Shown one piece after another: positions 44,701-56,224 of a stretch of 64,000 nt of DNA. Every line of letters begins with the position of its first letter. Position 1 is the first letter of the stretch. This DNA comes from Opisthocomus hoazin. Lineage: Eukaryota; Chordata; Aves; Opisthocomiformes; Opisthocomidae. The notes beneath the pieces were generated by a model. The model worked only from the letters and a program-made list of their open reading frames with translations, was not told the DNA's origin and did not search any database. Position numbers and translations under genes: made by a program. The stretch lies in assembly GCF_030867145.1 (NCBI RefSeq), contig NC_134414.1, forward strand, positions 130,646,465-130,710,464, written 5' to 3'.

Positions 44701-47700
44701 GCAAAGCTGAACACATGAGTTATTTTCCTGAAATGTTCGTGGAAGTTTTCCAGTGAAGTAGGTGTCACATTAAATCGCGGTAGTGCATGAGAGTGTCAGA
44801 GGGTGGTGGTTGCTTGTGTTTTACTTCTGTAATGGATTTTCCAAATATGCAGTCCTTCAGGGAAGAGCACCAAGTGCCAACCCCATTCAAGACCCTTAGG
44901 GGTCTTTGTGGTACTTTTATATGTGGATCTGCAAACCCATGATCCCCGAGAGCTTCATTTGAACTGCAGTTGTCAGGTTTTTCCAGCCAAGGAGGAGGAG
45001 GTTTCTTGGGTGACTCTGGGACCGTCACCTTCCCTGTCCAGTCTTTTCTCTCTCCCCCCTACTTCCCCCCCTTCAGTAGTCAGGAAGGGTTTTTTCCTCT
45101 CCAGAATGCCCATTCTTCAGGAAATGTAATATTAAAAGTTTGGTTCCTATAGGGAAGCTTTTGTCTTTTCGCTGGAGGCTGGGAATTCTGAGATTCCCTC
45201 ATTCCAGAGGTTGCTTAGCTGTAGAAGGTGAATCTTCCACCTTACTTGCTGGCATTTCTCTGCCTCTGCCCTTTCCTGAGTCACACAAGTATATGATATT
45301 ATATGAGGGAGAGATGCAGATGATAAGGCAAAGATTCCTGAAGAGCAGAATTTCTTTCAGAGGGAGAAAGCACGTTTTTGATTAGACTGATCTCTCTAGT
45401 GTTCATACAAAGAGGAGCTAGTGATTTGTGATTTTATATAGTAATACTATGCTAAGGTATAAGTGAAGGAAAACTAGGAGTGTACGTGGGTTTAGACATG
45501 TACAAGGAGCAAGCTGAAGAATGAGTATCACTACTTTCAGATGCTTTCTTGTAGGATTCTAAATTTGGTTTTTAATTTCTAAAAAAAAACCAAAATCACG
45601 CACCCAAAGCATTTGAGCATTATAAACAACAAGTCCCGGTTATCTTTGTATCAATAATTAATCCTCTTTGATTAAGGAAAGAAACAGCCGTTACTATCCT
45701 CATAAGTTCATATGGTGTAGTAGAGATTTCTGAAGTCTTCCAGTCAGTTTGCCTTTGATTATTCCCCAGAAAATTACGGAAAGAATAAAGTTATGCATAA
45801 CAGATGAAAGTGTTTCAGAGGTCCTCAAGTTACATTCCAGACTTTCAGATAAGCTGCTGTTCCTTTTAATTTTTCCTAGTTTGGAAAGGGATTGTGCTTT
45901 ATATAGATACCGATGACAAAATAGGTATTGTCTTCTCAAAGTTTTCAGTTGCCATTAAAGAAGAGGGTTCCAGTGCCTTTGAAATCAGAATCACCAAGAT
46001 CTTGCTTATATGGGATTCTAAAACCTTTACTGTTACAGGTGTGAAAAGAGTTTTTATGAAGCTCGAGATCTTCGGCAGCATATGAATAAGCATTTAGGTG
46101 TGAAGCCATTTCAGTGTCAGTTCTGTGGGAAATGTTACAGTTGGAAGAAAGACTGGTATTCTCATGTAAAGTCTCATTCTGTCACAGACCCCTACAGGTA
46201 AGAGGAAATTCATTCAACAATTGAAGTGTACTAATCAGTATGAGGTTATACAGATCCTCAGCCAGTCAACAAGGAACTGCCTAGTCCATCGTCAAAGTAC
46301 CAATTGAGTGATGTGGGCTGGGGTCTTGAGTACTTGGGGGCAGATGGGTGACTTCAGATAGTGCGGTCCAGCTGTTAATCTGCTGGCACAATCTTGGAAC
46401 TAACATATGTGGAGTTGTAAGTGGATAAATATAATTGGTGAAGTTAGAAATGTTTTGTATGTGATCTCACTTCTCAGGAATGGCAAGTGGAAGCTTTGTG
46501 GCTGTGAAGAAGAGAAAATGTAGCTCAGTCCAACAGTATTATTGCCAATTATGGGATTGCTTGTCATATGAGACAGTATTCCCATTAAACTTTGCCTACT
46601 GTAATTAAAGTGCATTTTGGTTTAAAAATCATAACATAAGCATTGAATAGTGGTTTCAATAGATTTCTCACTTAACATATTTTAGGTGTAATATATGTGG
46701 TAAAGAATTTTATGAGAAAGCCTTGTACAGAAGACATGTACAGAAAGCCACACATGGTAAAAAAGGAAGAGCAAAACAAAATCTGGAACGAGTTTGTGAA
46801 CATTGTGGGAGAAAATTCACTCAACTCCGGGAATATAGGAGACACATGAACAATCATGAAGGTACGCAGAAAACAAGTAGTCCTGACATCCTGCAAGCAC
46901 TGAAAACATTATGGACAAAGGGGTCATTGTTTCTTTGAGTCTACGTATGTCCTGTTTTGCAAGATGCACAGAAGTCCTTAGAGATACTCCAGTTAGTTTT
47001 ATGCCAGTCCTGGTTTGTTAACTTGCTTCCAGTGATTCCCAGAAGTGGCTGTTGGGGTCTGCCTAGAGCTTCAGTCACACACAGGCACAGTGACAACTTG
47101 TCCTTCTCAGAACTTTAATGGAAGACGAACTTTTTTAGAAATGATTAGAAGATGTATATCTGGCAAAGAATCTGATGTAGTAAAACATTCTCCAGTTTGA
47201 AAGGTGCATATGGTTAACAAAATACTCTTCAAACACAAGAGTGATTGAACTGAAATTGAAAAAAGGACCGCTGCTGGAAATTGGTCAACTTCATGATTTA
47301 TAACAAGCAGTTAACTATATGATGTTTGGGGAAAATATGAAAACATTTTATAGTTTAAAAAAAAAAAAGTATGTGCATTTTTACTTTAGATGTGAAGTAT
47401 GATAGTGATTTTTGAGTATTTGGATGTTCCAGCTGTGTCGGAGTCTACATATACTCCTATCTGAGGGCAAAACCCACTTTTTGGAAGCATGTCTCCTTTT
47501 AAAGAGCTGTTATGAGTAAATCTAATAGCTTTATCACTACCGAAATTGAGATTTTTGGAGTACCTCTCCTGTGAGGACAGGCTGAGGGAGTTGGGGCTTT
47601 TCAGCCTGGAGAAGAGAAGGCTCCGGGGTGACCTTATAGCAGCCTTCCAGTACCTGAAGGGGGGGCTACAGGAAGGATGGAGAGGGACTTTTCACAAGGG

Positions 47701-49176
47701 TGCGTAGTGACAAGACAAGGGGGAATGGCTGTAAACTGAAAGAGGGCAGATTTAGATTAGATATTAGGAAGAAATTCTTCACCATGAGGGTGGTGAGGCA
47801 CTGGAACAGGCTGCCCAGAGAAGCTGTGGCTGTCCTCTCCCTGGCAGTGTTTAAGGCCAGGTTGGATGGGGCTGTGAGCAGCCTGGTCTGGTGGAAGATG
47901 TCCCTGCTCATGGCAGGGGGGTTGGAACCAGATGATCTTTAAGGTCCCTTCCAACCCAAACCATTCTATGATTTTGTGTTTGCTTCTAAACAGAGAAGAT
48001 GCCCTGTAATAGCCTAAATCTACAGTAACTGTTACAGGGGAAACGCCAGTATTGAAATAGTGTTTGTGGGTGCCCACACGCCCCATTAGATACCACAGAC
48101 CACAGATCTTGGATGTTATAAGGGAGAATAAGATTATACAAACATCAGGTGCAGTATTCGAACATGTGTGGTGTGGAGGTGGAGGGAAAAAGCTGTAGAT
48201 AGCGTTACAGGCTGTCTAGAATAAGTGCTGGTCTGATGAGAGCTGTATAGCAAGATTTAAAGAAAGAAAGGGTGACTAGAAAAGTAGGTGACAAATTTGA
48301 TGAAGTAAAACATGGTTTCAGAAAGGCATCAATGGCGACAAAGAATCAGAATTCTATTAAGTGGTATGCACTTGAAACGGGAGAAACTGCATTAAAAGGA
48401 ATTTTGAAAAGAAAAATTTAAAAGTGAAATGTTAGATTGGGCAGAGTGCTTGTGGAAAATCTTCCCATTGAACATATTATGCATGCATTACATTGTAGTA
48501 TGGAAATGATAAACGAGATCTCTTTCTCGCATGGAAAAAATTATTCCTTTTGTTCTTTTATACTGCTGTTCTTCCTGTCACTTCTCGTCGTTGCTGGTGC
48601 ATATTTACGAGCGCTGGCGGTCATCTTTTCCTCGCTTTCCCTTTGAGAACAGGTGTGAAGCCGTTTGAATGCCTCACTTGCGGAGTAGCCTGGGCCGACG
48701 CACGTTCCTTGAAGCGTCACGTGAGGACACACACTGGAGAGCGGCCGTACGTCTGCCCGGTGTGCAACGAAGCTTACATAGATGCCCGGACGCTACGGAA
48801 GCACATGACCAAGTTTCATAGGGACTACGTACCCTGCAAAATTATGCTGGAAAAAGATACTCTTCAGTTTCATAACCAGGGGACGCAGGTGGAGCACGCC
48901 ATCAGCATTTTGGCAGCAGACGTGCAGGAACAAGAAACAGAGATTAGCGTTGGTGGGGATGAGATTGAGACTGTGGTAGTGACAGGAGAGACGCTTGAAG
49001 CCATTGAAGCGGTTGCAGCCACTGAGGAATGTACGTCAGTCTCTACTCTTTCTGACCAAAGCATCATGCAGGTGGTAAATTACGTATTGGCGCAGCAGCA
49101 AGGACAGAAAATGGCTGAAGCAACGCAGGCCCTGGAAACTGTAAAAGTAGAAGTTACAAAGACAGAGTGGATGTAG
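32797..49176 (+). CDS. ZBTB11: ZBTB11, zinc finger and BTB domain protein 11 (11 coding exons, complete)
   Basis: ZBTB11 is a nuclear zinc-finger transcription factor. Exons: 32797-33106, 35159-35394, 36066-36297, 37450-38264, 40709-40888, 41416-41652, 42031-42175, 43270-43387, 46039-46197, 46686-46861 and 48653-49176. All introns are GT-AG and phases are continuous, giving 3132 nt, 1043 codons plus stop (human 1053). The N-terminus ([20 protein letters not shown]) matches the family. An integrase-like HHCC zinc motif is at His79, His86, Cys116 and Cys119. The BTB domain runs from about residue 200 to 310 ([33 protein letters not shown]) and is split between exons 3 and 4. A long acidic, variable linker (exon 4) follows. 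Twelve C2H2 fingers run from about residue 560 to 925, from [18 protein letters not shown] to [19 protein letters not shown]; several are cut by introns. The C-terminal tail keeps [24 protein letters not shown] upstream in frame is not a plausible start. The introns hold nothing else obvious except a CR1 copy in intron 10. Confidence 0.98.
38455..38460 (+). terminator. ZBTB11: Candidate intronic poly(A) signal in ZBTB11 intron 4
   Basis: AATAAA in an A-rich stretch, 32 bases after the in-frame stop (38421-38423) reached by reading through the exon 4 donor. Use would yield a shortened ZBTB11 ending after the BTB domain and linker. The A-rich context makes a chance match quite possible. Confidence 0.25.
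47556..47980 (+). mobile_element. CR1 LINE 3' end in ZBTB11 intron 10, sense orientation
   Basis: CR1 3' sequence from the GAGGACAGGCTGAGGGAG block through GGAACAGGCTGCCCAGAG to GGTTGGAACCAGATGATC and CCATTCTATGATTTTGTG. It is 5'-truncated with a frame broken several times. It belongs to a different subfamily from the 2746 and 30530 copies and matches the copy at 54178. Confidence 0.92.
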
Positions 49177-51775
49177 AGTGTGAGAGAGCAACAAGGGTGA
49201 CATCTTACGATCCGTGAGAGCTAAGTATTTAGCTGGGTACCTGAGGCTTACGGTGATGACTGTTTTCAAACAGTTAATCCCAGCACTGAATGTCCTGGTG
49301 ACAAAAATACTGCGCCATGCACTATGGGGAAAAGGTTAAGATGCTTCAGCGTGGGCCAGGGCTTTGAAGGCAAAGATCTCTGCACTGGCCATAACTGTAA
49401 AACAAAGAAAAAGAAAAAAAAGTTGGAAGAATAATGTTTTCTGTGTCATGGAGTAAGTATCAGGCTGTAACTTTTAAAAAATTTAAAAAGTATAAAGAGG
49501 CTGCACTAAAAACTACAAATGGACAGCTACCGGTAGCGATTTTTTACTTTTGTTTTTATGTGCATTTCATTAAGTTTGTGAGCAAATTAACCTGTCTGTT
49601 TACTCCCCAAGACAAGGGGATAGCAGAACGCTTGGTGCAGTGTGTGCTTTGTGCAGCATACAGAAGATGGGAGGCGTTTTTGTTTGGGTAGGTGCACCAC
49701 CGGCAGTTAGTGAGTCCCAGTTTTGAAGAGCCTACTTTAATTCTAGGTTGGTGGGTGGCAGGTCCGAGGTCCAGCGAAACGCTGTGAAATGTTTTACAAA
49801 TGATGGGCGGGGGTGCACTGGAGTCGGGGGAGGTGGTTCTCTGAGGTGGACTGTGAATTTAAGCTGACCAGGGGACGGCCCACTGCGGGGAGGCTGCTTA
49901 GAGAAGTAAACTGCTTTTTCTTCGTAAGCGAGCAGCTCACGCTTCAGCCTCTGAGCACAACCGTGTTTCGTTTGGTTGTGTTAAGGAAGCTATCGCCTGC
50001 ACTGTTGTGTGTATCCAAAGCCGACAGCCTAATGATGGAGGTTTCTATTTTTGCATTACATTCGGTGTAGAAACTCTCAGATGAAAAATCTCTTAACAGC
50101 ACGCTTCTTTGGGAATACAAATACACTGAAGAGGTCCAACTAGTTACGATCTGATCTTGTCTTGTGTCCTGTGGAAAGGAGGATCCCTGCTCATTCCTAA
50201 GTGGGACACATAGCAATATCAGGATAGGGAACTCTTAAAATCTTAGTATGGGGTAAAAATTAATTTTTTCTCAAAATATCGTAGTCTCCGGAAGACGTTA
50301 TTACTGCTGCTGTAAGAAAATACTTCCAGGGCAAGCTAATTCCCTGTGTTACACCACATAGATGGAAAAAATCTTACTGGGCTTTCCTGCGAGTAAGCAT
50401 GAATCACAGCCGTGCTCGGCCCAAGTTTAAATGTCTCTGATTTGATACCACGAACAGTGCACATCTTAATCTGTACGAGGTGGGGGTTCTTTCATTGTTG
50501 GTTGGTTGGGGGATTTATTTAAGCAAGAAACATGCCTGTCAAGGTAACTGAATGTGCTATGCACATGAGCAATCAGAACTGTGTTCTTTAAATTGTCCTC
50601 AGTCTGTGGCATTATCAAATGTTTCCCAGCTCTGACAGCAGCAAGCTATCCAAGGAGCCAGAGGCCTGGGTAAACTTCAGAAGTAAAGTTACATGCATGT
50701 AACTGTGCTACCTGTGAAACAGATCCACTGAACAAAATTTAAGCAAAATCTGTGACAAACTAACCACCTCATTTGAATTAGTATTTCTACCTTTCATCTT
50801 ATTTAACTATTTGAGTATCTGCCTACTAAGCTACAGAATGGACTGTTCTTTTTATATCTTGCAAGCTTGTAGATAAGCAGTTGAAAATTTTTTAAGCAAT
50901 ACGTAGTTTGAGTTCCTGTCTTGGATTCGAATTAATCTGTAGATGGCTATTTCAAAGTTGTGGTCTTCCTGCAGAGAAGTAATGTAGTTATTTATACATC
51001 CTGCAGCCCTTTACAACTGTATTCTTTTCTAATTACCAAATGGAGTAAAACTAAAAGTAATATTTAAAAATTAATAAAAATACTGCTAGCTATAACTCTT
51101 GAATCTTTGTATGGTCAAGAATCTGGAGATAGCCATCCTGCTTGAAGTTAAAATACTGCCATTATGGTGGAAAAAGATTTGACAGAGCACTTGGTAAACT
51201 TTAACATTTACTTCAGTGTTTGTATCTTATAAATAATTATGTATTACTAAAGCAAGGAAATGTTCAAGGAAAACCAGCTGTAAATAGTGCTAGAACATGG
51301 TTTGTATATTTAGTGTGTTACCTTACAGAAAGAATATTACCAGCACCTTAGTTTGGTGCATTTATTTATTTGCCCAGCCTATGGAAGAAACAGAAGTGAA
51401 TCTGAATTTCGGAGCTTTTTTTACCCACTGTAAAAATGCTTTAACTGACTTGATGGTCTGCCATTTAAAAACAAAAAAAAAACCCCAAACAAAAACTCAC
51501 AAAAGGGTTGCTTCCTAAGCAAGGCTTGGCCAGGAATGTCAAAGCTGAACGCTGCGGCACCCCTTTCCTGGGGTACTGTGCCTTACCTCTGCAGAGGGGC
51601 AGGAGGTGAGCAGGGAGTGCCGCTCTGAGCTTTGCTGTTCCCCGCTGGGTGAAGTTGCCTTACCTCTTTTCTTTAGACTTCAGCTCTTAATTTAAGATGT
51701 TCACTGCCCTTCTGCAATCTAACTAAAGTCAGGCTGTGAAGATGCGGTTGATAATATTTAATTTGATTTTTTCAA

Positions 51776-51781
51776 AATAAA
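51776..51781 (+). terminator. ZBTB11: ZBTB11 candidate polyadenylation signal, proximal
   Basis: Canonical AATAAA in TTTTTTCAAAATAAAGC context, 132 bases upstream of a second one. Confidence 0.5.
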
Positions 51782-51907
51782 GCTCATGAGAATTGTCCAT
51801 TTATAAAGTATTCCTGGTGAATTCCTGTACATAATGAATTTGATTTGTACATTCTGCTGTTTTTATTTAGTGTTAGATGTATAAAGTTACAGTTATCTCT
51901 GTCATTA

Positions 51908-51913
51908 AATAAA
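51908..51913 (+). terminator. ZBTB11: ZBTB11 candidate polyadenylation signal, distal
   Basis: Canonical AATAAA followed after about 35 bases by a T-rich element (CCTTTTATTTTTCAG), the expected layout of a downstream element. Confidence 0.6.
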
Positions 51914-51939
51914 CTGAGCTTTGCCATGAATTACTCTTT

Positions 51940-52129
51940 CAAGCACCTTTTATTTTTCAGGGGAAAAAATGTTGCAGAGTTACTTATTCCTCTCCAGTAT
52001 TTCACCTTCCATATGTAGATAAATGTCTAGTCTGAATAGTTCTAGTAACACCTACTTTTTAATTTTTGCTTAAGGCTCAAAAAACTGACTTGTGTGTGGA
52101 AGGGAAACCTACTCCGTCCTAAATTGTGC
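51940..52129. other. ZBTB11-PCNP intergenic, no gene recognised
   Basis: Short AT-rich stretch after the ZBTB11 poly(A) sites with no recognisable feature. Confidence 0.4.
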
Positions 52130-52480
52130 CAGAACACGGCTCTGCAAGCGCATGACATTAACAAACCGCGGTGTGTATTTATACTGACGTCTCCTCGTGG
52201 TGGACGAGGCATCCCCTCCGCCCCCAATTCCCAGCCGCAACCACTTTGGTTTGTTTTGGACGTTGCTTCTCCTGGCTGGGGTTTCTGTGCCACAGCGCCA
52301 GCCCAAAGTGACCCTGTCCCCCGGGCGCCGCTGCCCTGGCTGTTGGGCGAGCCGGGTGGCTGCCGCCCGCTCTGGGCTGTGGGAGCAACCTTAGGGCACC
52401 GGCAGCGTTGTGGAAAGGCCGGCTGCCTTTCATGGTTCGTGCTGATCCCTAGGGGAAGTGCTGGGGGCTTCTCAGCGCGT
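52130..52480. promoter_or_regulatory. Unassigned GC/CpG-rich patch with minus-strand CRE and TATA elements
   Basis: A roughly 350-base GC-rich patch in the ZBTB11-PCNP intergenic region, with CpGs denser than in its AT-rich surroundings. At its left edge the minus strand reads a CRE-like ACGTCA (complement of 52185-52190) followed immediately by TATAAATA (complement of 52176-52183), oriented to transcribe leftward toward the ZBTB11 3' end. No coding exon is recognisable, so this is a candidate regulatory element or ncRNA promoter only. Confidence 0.3.
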
Positions 52481-54177
52481 TAACTCTTCTGTGAATCACT
52501 ATAGGTACCCAAGCAAAGTGGAAATATAGAATTAAATAAAAATGGGGGTTGCAAGAGGCCGAGTGCGGAAGGAATAATGTGGCCTACCATTGAACAACTA
52601 CTGGTCAACAGGGATGCACCTACAGGTGACAAATAGCAAAGTGATGCGTGGGTATTTTTTCCCCGTTGTTTCCACTGGAGCTAGAACCATGCCATTCCTG
52701 GCTGTTAAAGGAAGAGCTACGCCTTTCCACAGCACTGGAACGGTGCGTACATTTAATACATAACAAGCCAGAGCCAGTCTTCCAGCTGCTGCTGACAGCG
52801 CACTGGGAACCTTGCACCTCCCAAGCAGTTCTTCATGGAGACCTGTTCTTGCACAGAGGAGTTCAGGCTCGGGAAGGCGAGAGGCCCCAGGTTGCCACAT
52901 TGCTGCCCTCGGGCGCGGGGCTGCAGGGCACTGTGCTCACCCACCTCGTGTGACTTTGAAGGGGCTTTCCAGACAGTAACAGCTTGCCTTGCACCCCTAT
53001 GAAAAGTTTTGTACTGAGGGAAAGTATTTCTTGTCTTAGGCAAAGCGCCCTGCCTTACAGATGGCAACATCAGGATTAACTTACTCAGTGCTCTTAGATG
53101 TGTAGTAGCTCAAGATCTTCTTGTCACGGTGTGAAATTCACACGTGAACAGGGCTGTGTTAAAGAAGCAGCTCAGTCACCAAAATCAAGCGCAGCCCAAG
53201 ACGCTGGGTAGTGTCACAATTACTCCTTGCGCTGCGCTGCTCTGTTGGGTGCCTGCAGCTCTGCACGGTGGGGGCTGGCGTACGTGTGAAGGTGACAGGC
53301 TGCCACAGCTACACTTCCTTCTCAAAAGCAAAGGCAGCGTTACGATTTGATGGCAAGCTACGGAGCATCAGCCCGCACTTTATATGCACCTACTCTGTGT
53401 GCAAATTATGGAAAGGTGGGGGAGAAAAGGAGAGATGATTACATTTTTATTATGACTTGCATTACCTTAAATTAAAAGGCTTGTACTGCGAAGAAGACAT
53501 AAACATAGGCTCATGACATCAAGTTTCAGTGGAGCTCTTGCTACAGCACCACAAACGCTTTACTGATGTTTCCATCCCATGAGGAAATCCAGTCCCAAGA
53601 ACCAAATTTCAGAACTGATGAGCAAAGGTCTTTCAGATATCACTCTATGCCACTGAATCAAAAAACCCCATGGCTCCCCATGCGCTGACTGCTAGCTGGG
53701 GGCATCACTCCCACCCTGCCCGCCCCCCACCCTCGAGGGCCGCTGGCATCCGCGTAGCTGTGCCGCAGAGAGCTCGCGCTGCACAGTTTCAAGGCTTCCT
53801 GTGGCAACTAAATCTGGACTGGACTCCCACCGCTTCAGACTTTCAAGTGCTCCCCAAAAAGTTCCTAAACAGAAATTTAACACGCTACATACAGAGCTCA
53901 AGTGTAACAGTTCCGTGTTTCATACTTTTAATTCTATGGATAACTATGCATCAATGGCTCCACATCAATTAACCACTGGCAGCTTTCCTAAGTCAACACT
54001 ATGTGTTGTTTTCAGATGCCAATATGTCAAAATTAGAGAACAGCAGGAGATCCCTTCATTAATAAAACCAGAAGAAATAAGGAAGGTATTAATAGGATAA
54101 AGTAAAAAGCAAATTGTTAATTGTACAGTTGTTATGGCGTTCTAGTGGCTCTCAGCAGAGAACTAGAGAAATTATGG
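52481..54177. other. Intergenic, no gene recognised
   Basis: Moderate-GC sequence with short frames that lack domain character or splice support. Confidence 0.4.
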
Positions 54178-54479
54178 TGATGACGGAGAAGGACTTTTTA
54201 CAAGGGCCTGTAGTGACAGGACAAGGGGCAATGGCTTCAAACTGAAAGAGGGCAGGTTTAGATTAGATGCAAGGAAGAAATTTACTGTGAGGGTGGTGAG
54301 GCACTGGCACAGGTTGCCCAGAGCAGCTGTGGCTGCCTGCTTCCTGGCAGCGTTCAAGGCCAGGTTGGATGGGGCTTTGAGCAACCTGGTCTAGTGGAGG
54401 GTGTCCCTGGCCACGGCAGGGGGTTTGGAACCAGATAACCTTCAAGGTCCCTCCCAACCCAAACCATTCTATGATTTTA
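54178..54479 (+). mobile_element. CR1 LINE 3' end, plus orientation
   Basis: CR1 3' end from GAGAAGGACTTTTTACAAGGG through the CAGGTTGCCCAGAGCAGC block to GGAACCAGATAACC and CCATTCTATGATTTTAG. It is the same subfamily as the copy at 47556-47980, more strongly 5'-truncated. Confidence 0.9.
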
Positions 54480-56224
54480 GAATGTAACCTTCCCTTCTGT
54501 AGTGTAAGGGCAGAACTATTCAGCATTCCTCAACTAGTAATTTTATAATGAATGAAAAAAACCTGACCTCTTTTTGCAGAACACCTTTTAGGGCTACTAA
54601 GTACGCCAGTAAAACGCCTTCTTGAAATTCTGTTGCTTCTCCAAATAGATTTATCTTATCTTACGGCAGCCTAGGAAGAGTTCTAGTTACACCAGCAATT
54701 TTCAATAGTTTAAAACCTCAGTTTCCCTCTTCAGGAAGGAGAGGCCGCCATCTTCTCAAAAGCTGACTTTTTCTCCAAGTCTCTTCACAAAGCAAGCTTT
54801 GGCAAAGCCTCCCCAGCAGAGAGAACTCGGCACAGCCCTCTGGGCTCTGACAGGGGGCTGTGCTACAAAGGCGGCAGAGGCAGAGATCGAGCGCAGCAGG
54901 CCTGAGCAGGGTAGCTGGTTTTGTCAGAGTTGGCTGGATACTGTAATTGGGTCATCCATGGCACGAGAGTAAGCCCACGACGCTAAAACAGCGTCCACCA
55001 GCCACCGCACAGACAGGCTGGCTGGGTGCTTCTCTCTGCTGATAAAATACGGATCCTGAGAACGGGGGCAGCGCGCCTCCTGTGCTTTGATAGGAATGAA
55101 ATTAGGTGTGTGGGGCTACACCCAGGATGCCCTGAAACACTGCCACTAGTAGTTGACTGGAGTGGTTTCTTTACCATTATTATTTTAGTATAGTTTGCAT
55201 TAGGTAAGTTTGGATCCCTTCACAACCCAGCAGGTTCTAAAGCAGCCTGGCTGCAGGGTAGCAGAGAGAAGGTTACTGGGGAACCTTACATCTGCACCTC
55301 TTGTCTTCGACATTCTGCATGCTGCCCGGGTGCCAAGTAAAGCTTTACTTCTAGGCAAGCACAAGCCTCTGAGAAGAAGCCGCACAAGTTCAACAGACAG
55401 ACATTTCGACCACTGACAGGTGCTACAGTTAGCAGCTAAAGGACTCGGCATATCACCTGGAAGCACTTAAGACAGCTAAATCAGGTAGTTTACCATTGAG
55501 TTTTAGGATTCCTGAATATTCTTAGAAAAAGAACAAAAAGATGACATCCACCCCCAAGACTATCTTCATGCAAAGACCACGACTCTTGTAACAAAAGCCT
55601 CGAATTTCAAGCACAATTCCAGCTAACATTCGCCTTGATGATACTTTCCAGGTCAGTCTCCCACAAAGCTCAGACACTGAACACCAGCAGACACTCTCGC
55701 AGCTACACGGCCAAGCTCACTGGGTGCTCAGTCCTGACTGGACTTAGGACATCCTGATCTGTTTTCTTGTGTGAAGCATCAAGAAGGAAGAGAACTTGTA
55801 CACTGAGTGAGGTGGGATCTCTGCTCACCTTCAGCTGAGATCTCAAAGCTGCTGCGGTCCCTCACAAGGTCTAGGATTACAGTGATCGACCATGGGAGTA
55901 AGTAGGATAAATATAACTTTTGTGCTCTCACTTACGTGGGAGCTATTTACTGGCATGTCTGCTGTCCTGCCTAGCCATCTCCCAAAGGGTTCTGAGGTAC
56001 CAGGAAATCCTGGTGAAACACACGTCTACTTCAGCCAAAGATGTGGAAGACACTGTTGGTGGCAGGTTAGCTAAAACAGAACAGGTCCCCCAGTCATCCT
56101 CTTATTCTTACTTAAAGTTCTGCTTTGCTTTTTCCCCCAACACAAGCAAGTGAGACGGTATCAAGTAACTACTAAGGAGCAAGATAAAATAGTTACTCAC
56201 CGTGAATTACCACTACCTTAAAAG
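54480..56224. other. Intergenic, no gene recognised
   Basis: I see no coding exon, RNA gene or repeat. It lies between the convergent ends of ZBTB11 and PCNP. Confidence 0.4.

Larger units (their letters stand above)
49177..51935 (+). other. ZBTB11: ZBTB11 3' UTR
   Basis: AT-rich sequence without splice-consistent coding potential runs from the ZBTB11 stop to the two AATAAA signals near 51.8 and 51.9 kb. The long 3' UTR (about 2.7 kb) is an inference from these signals. Several earlier AATAAA-like hexamers, for example near 51.07 kb, could give shorter forms. Confidence 0.65.
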
